NCBI GenBank assembly: GCA_016702305.1
Contig: JADJEH010000001.1
Span: 868,001 to 932,000 of the forward strand
Length of the DNA: 64,000 nt
DNA from: a bacterium
Lineage (GTDB): Bacteria; Electryoneota; RPQS01
Direction: 5' to 3'
The translations under genes were made by a program, and so were the position numbers. Of the stretch, positions 63,722 through 64,000 are shown piece by piece. The notes under the pieces were generated by a model. It made no database searches. It saw nothing but the letters and a program-made list of their open reading frames with translations, and was not told where the DNA came from. The first letter of the stretch is position 1; the number at the start of each line of letters is the position of its first letter.

Positions 63722-64000
63722 TTAGCGACCGAAGACGCGCTTAATTTGCCCCGGCCCGGCCTTGCGCAACTGCTTCATCATCGTGACCATCTGATCATAC
63801 TGCTGAATCATGCGGTTGACCTCTTGCACTGTCTGACCTGCGCCTGCCGCAATCCGCCGCCGCCGACTGGCGTTTAGTACCTGCGGACGGTCCCGTTCAT
63901 AGGGAGTCATCGAGAGAATCAGCGCTTCCATGCGCTTCAATACACGCTCGTCTACCTGAACATTCTTCATGCGCTGGCCCATGCCCGGGATCATACCGAG
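63722..64000 (-). CDS. ffh: signal recognition particle protein Ffh, C-terminal part (cut by window edge)
   Basis: The last 92 residues of Ffh's methionine-rich M domain, with no start inside the window. The visible part reads LGMIPGMGQ, then ALILSMTPYERDRPQVLNAS followed by RRRRIAAGAGQTVQEVN, the 4.5S RNA-binding SRRRRIAxGxG element, and a Met-rich helix DQMVTMMKQLRKAG. The frame is open to base 64000. Ffh binds signal peptides of nascent membrane proteins. Confidence 0.96.
   Translation of the reverse strand, partial: LGMIPGMGQRMKNVQVDERVLKRMEALILSMTPYERDRPQVLNASRRRRIAAGAGQTVQEVNRMIQQYDQMVTMMKQLRKAGPGQIKRVFGR

Noticed and set aside
1..64000. tRNA genes, CRISPR arrays, insertion sequences, prophage or attachment sites
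   Set aside because: Intergenic gaps are short and were read individually; no cloverleaf, direct-repeat array, transposase or integrase was seen.

Overview
The window is a densely packed chromosomal segment from a Gram-negative bacterium. 51 of the 52 genes I can support lie on the minus strand; the exception is rpsT. Lineage evidence points to an uncultured FCB-group phylum (Zixibacteria/Electryoneota/Calditrichota-like) rather than classical Bacteroidetes: a PorU-PorV type IX secretion pair, a GWxTD protein, several secreted proteins ending in FlgD/Por-type sorting domains, TonB-type receptors, and promoters of the E. coli type (TTGnnn, 17 bp, TATATT). This placement is an inference; there is no rRNA in the window. 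No tRNA, CRISPR array, insertion sequence or prophage was seen, and no stretch over 300 bases lacks a gene.

Layout, left to right (transcription runs right to left). Positions 1-11259 are an envelope/secretion block: the start of a secreted protein cut by the window edge, a zinc-peptidase/PD40/outer-membrane-barrel fusion, an M6-like protein with a ruined active site, PorV and PorU. In front of porU is a 271-base gap with a promoter, a branched RNA fold and a perfect terminator that ends two bases before the porU start codon. Positions 11531-31708 are an almost gapless 20-gene run behind a consensus promoter: arcC, sucC, sucD, ndk, ecfT, truA, an htrA-type protease, purB, purC, psd, pssA, purS, purQ, tatA, gatA, gatB, smc, the GWxTD protein, an orphan ABC ATPase and an HD-GYP protein. 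Positions 31769-43297 are a second run: a sirtuin, a TPR lipoprotein, cdsA, ubiE/menG, a comEC-like gene, rnhB, yraN, a lamin-tail secreted protein and an ABC-F ATPase. rpsT is divergent at 43418. guaB stands alone between terminators. Positions 45367-55288 hold trpS, scpA, scpB, an unknown Rossmann protein, cmk, plsC, rpsA, mtaB and a PepT-like peptidase.

Positions 55401-60957 form a vitamin B12 uptake operon under a cobalamin riboswitch: an ECF-type S component, two outer-membrane TonB-receptor-like barrels and a secreted beta-propeller resembling the Bacteroides surface B12-binder BtuG, here with a type IX-like sorting domain. The right end (61155-64000) is the classical ffh-rpsP-khpA-rimM-trmD-rplS ribosome/SRP cluster, cut inside ffh.

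The most unusual items are the porU leader RNA, the B12 operon linking a BtuG-like propeller to type IX sorting, the M6-like pseudoprotease beside porUV, and the large peptidase-propeller-barrel fusion.
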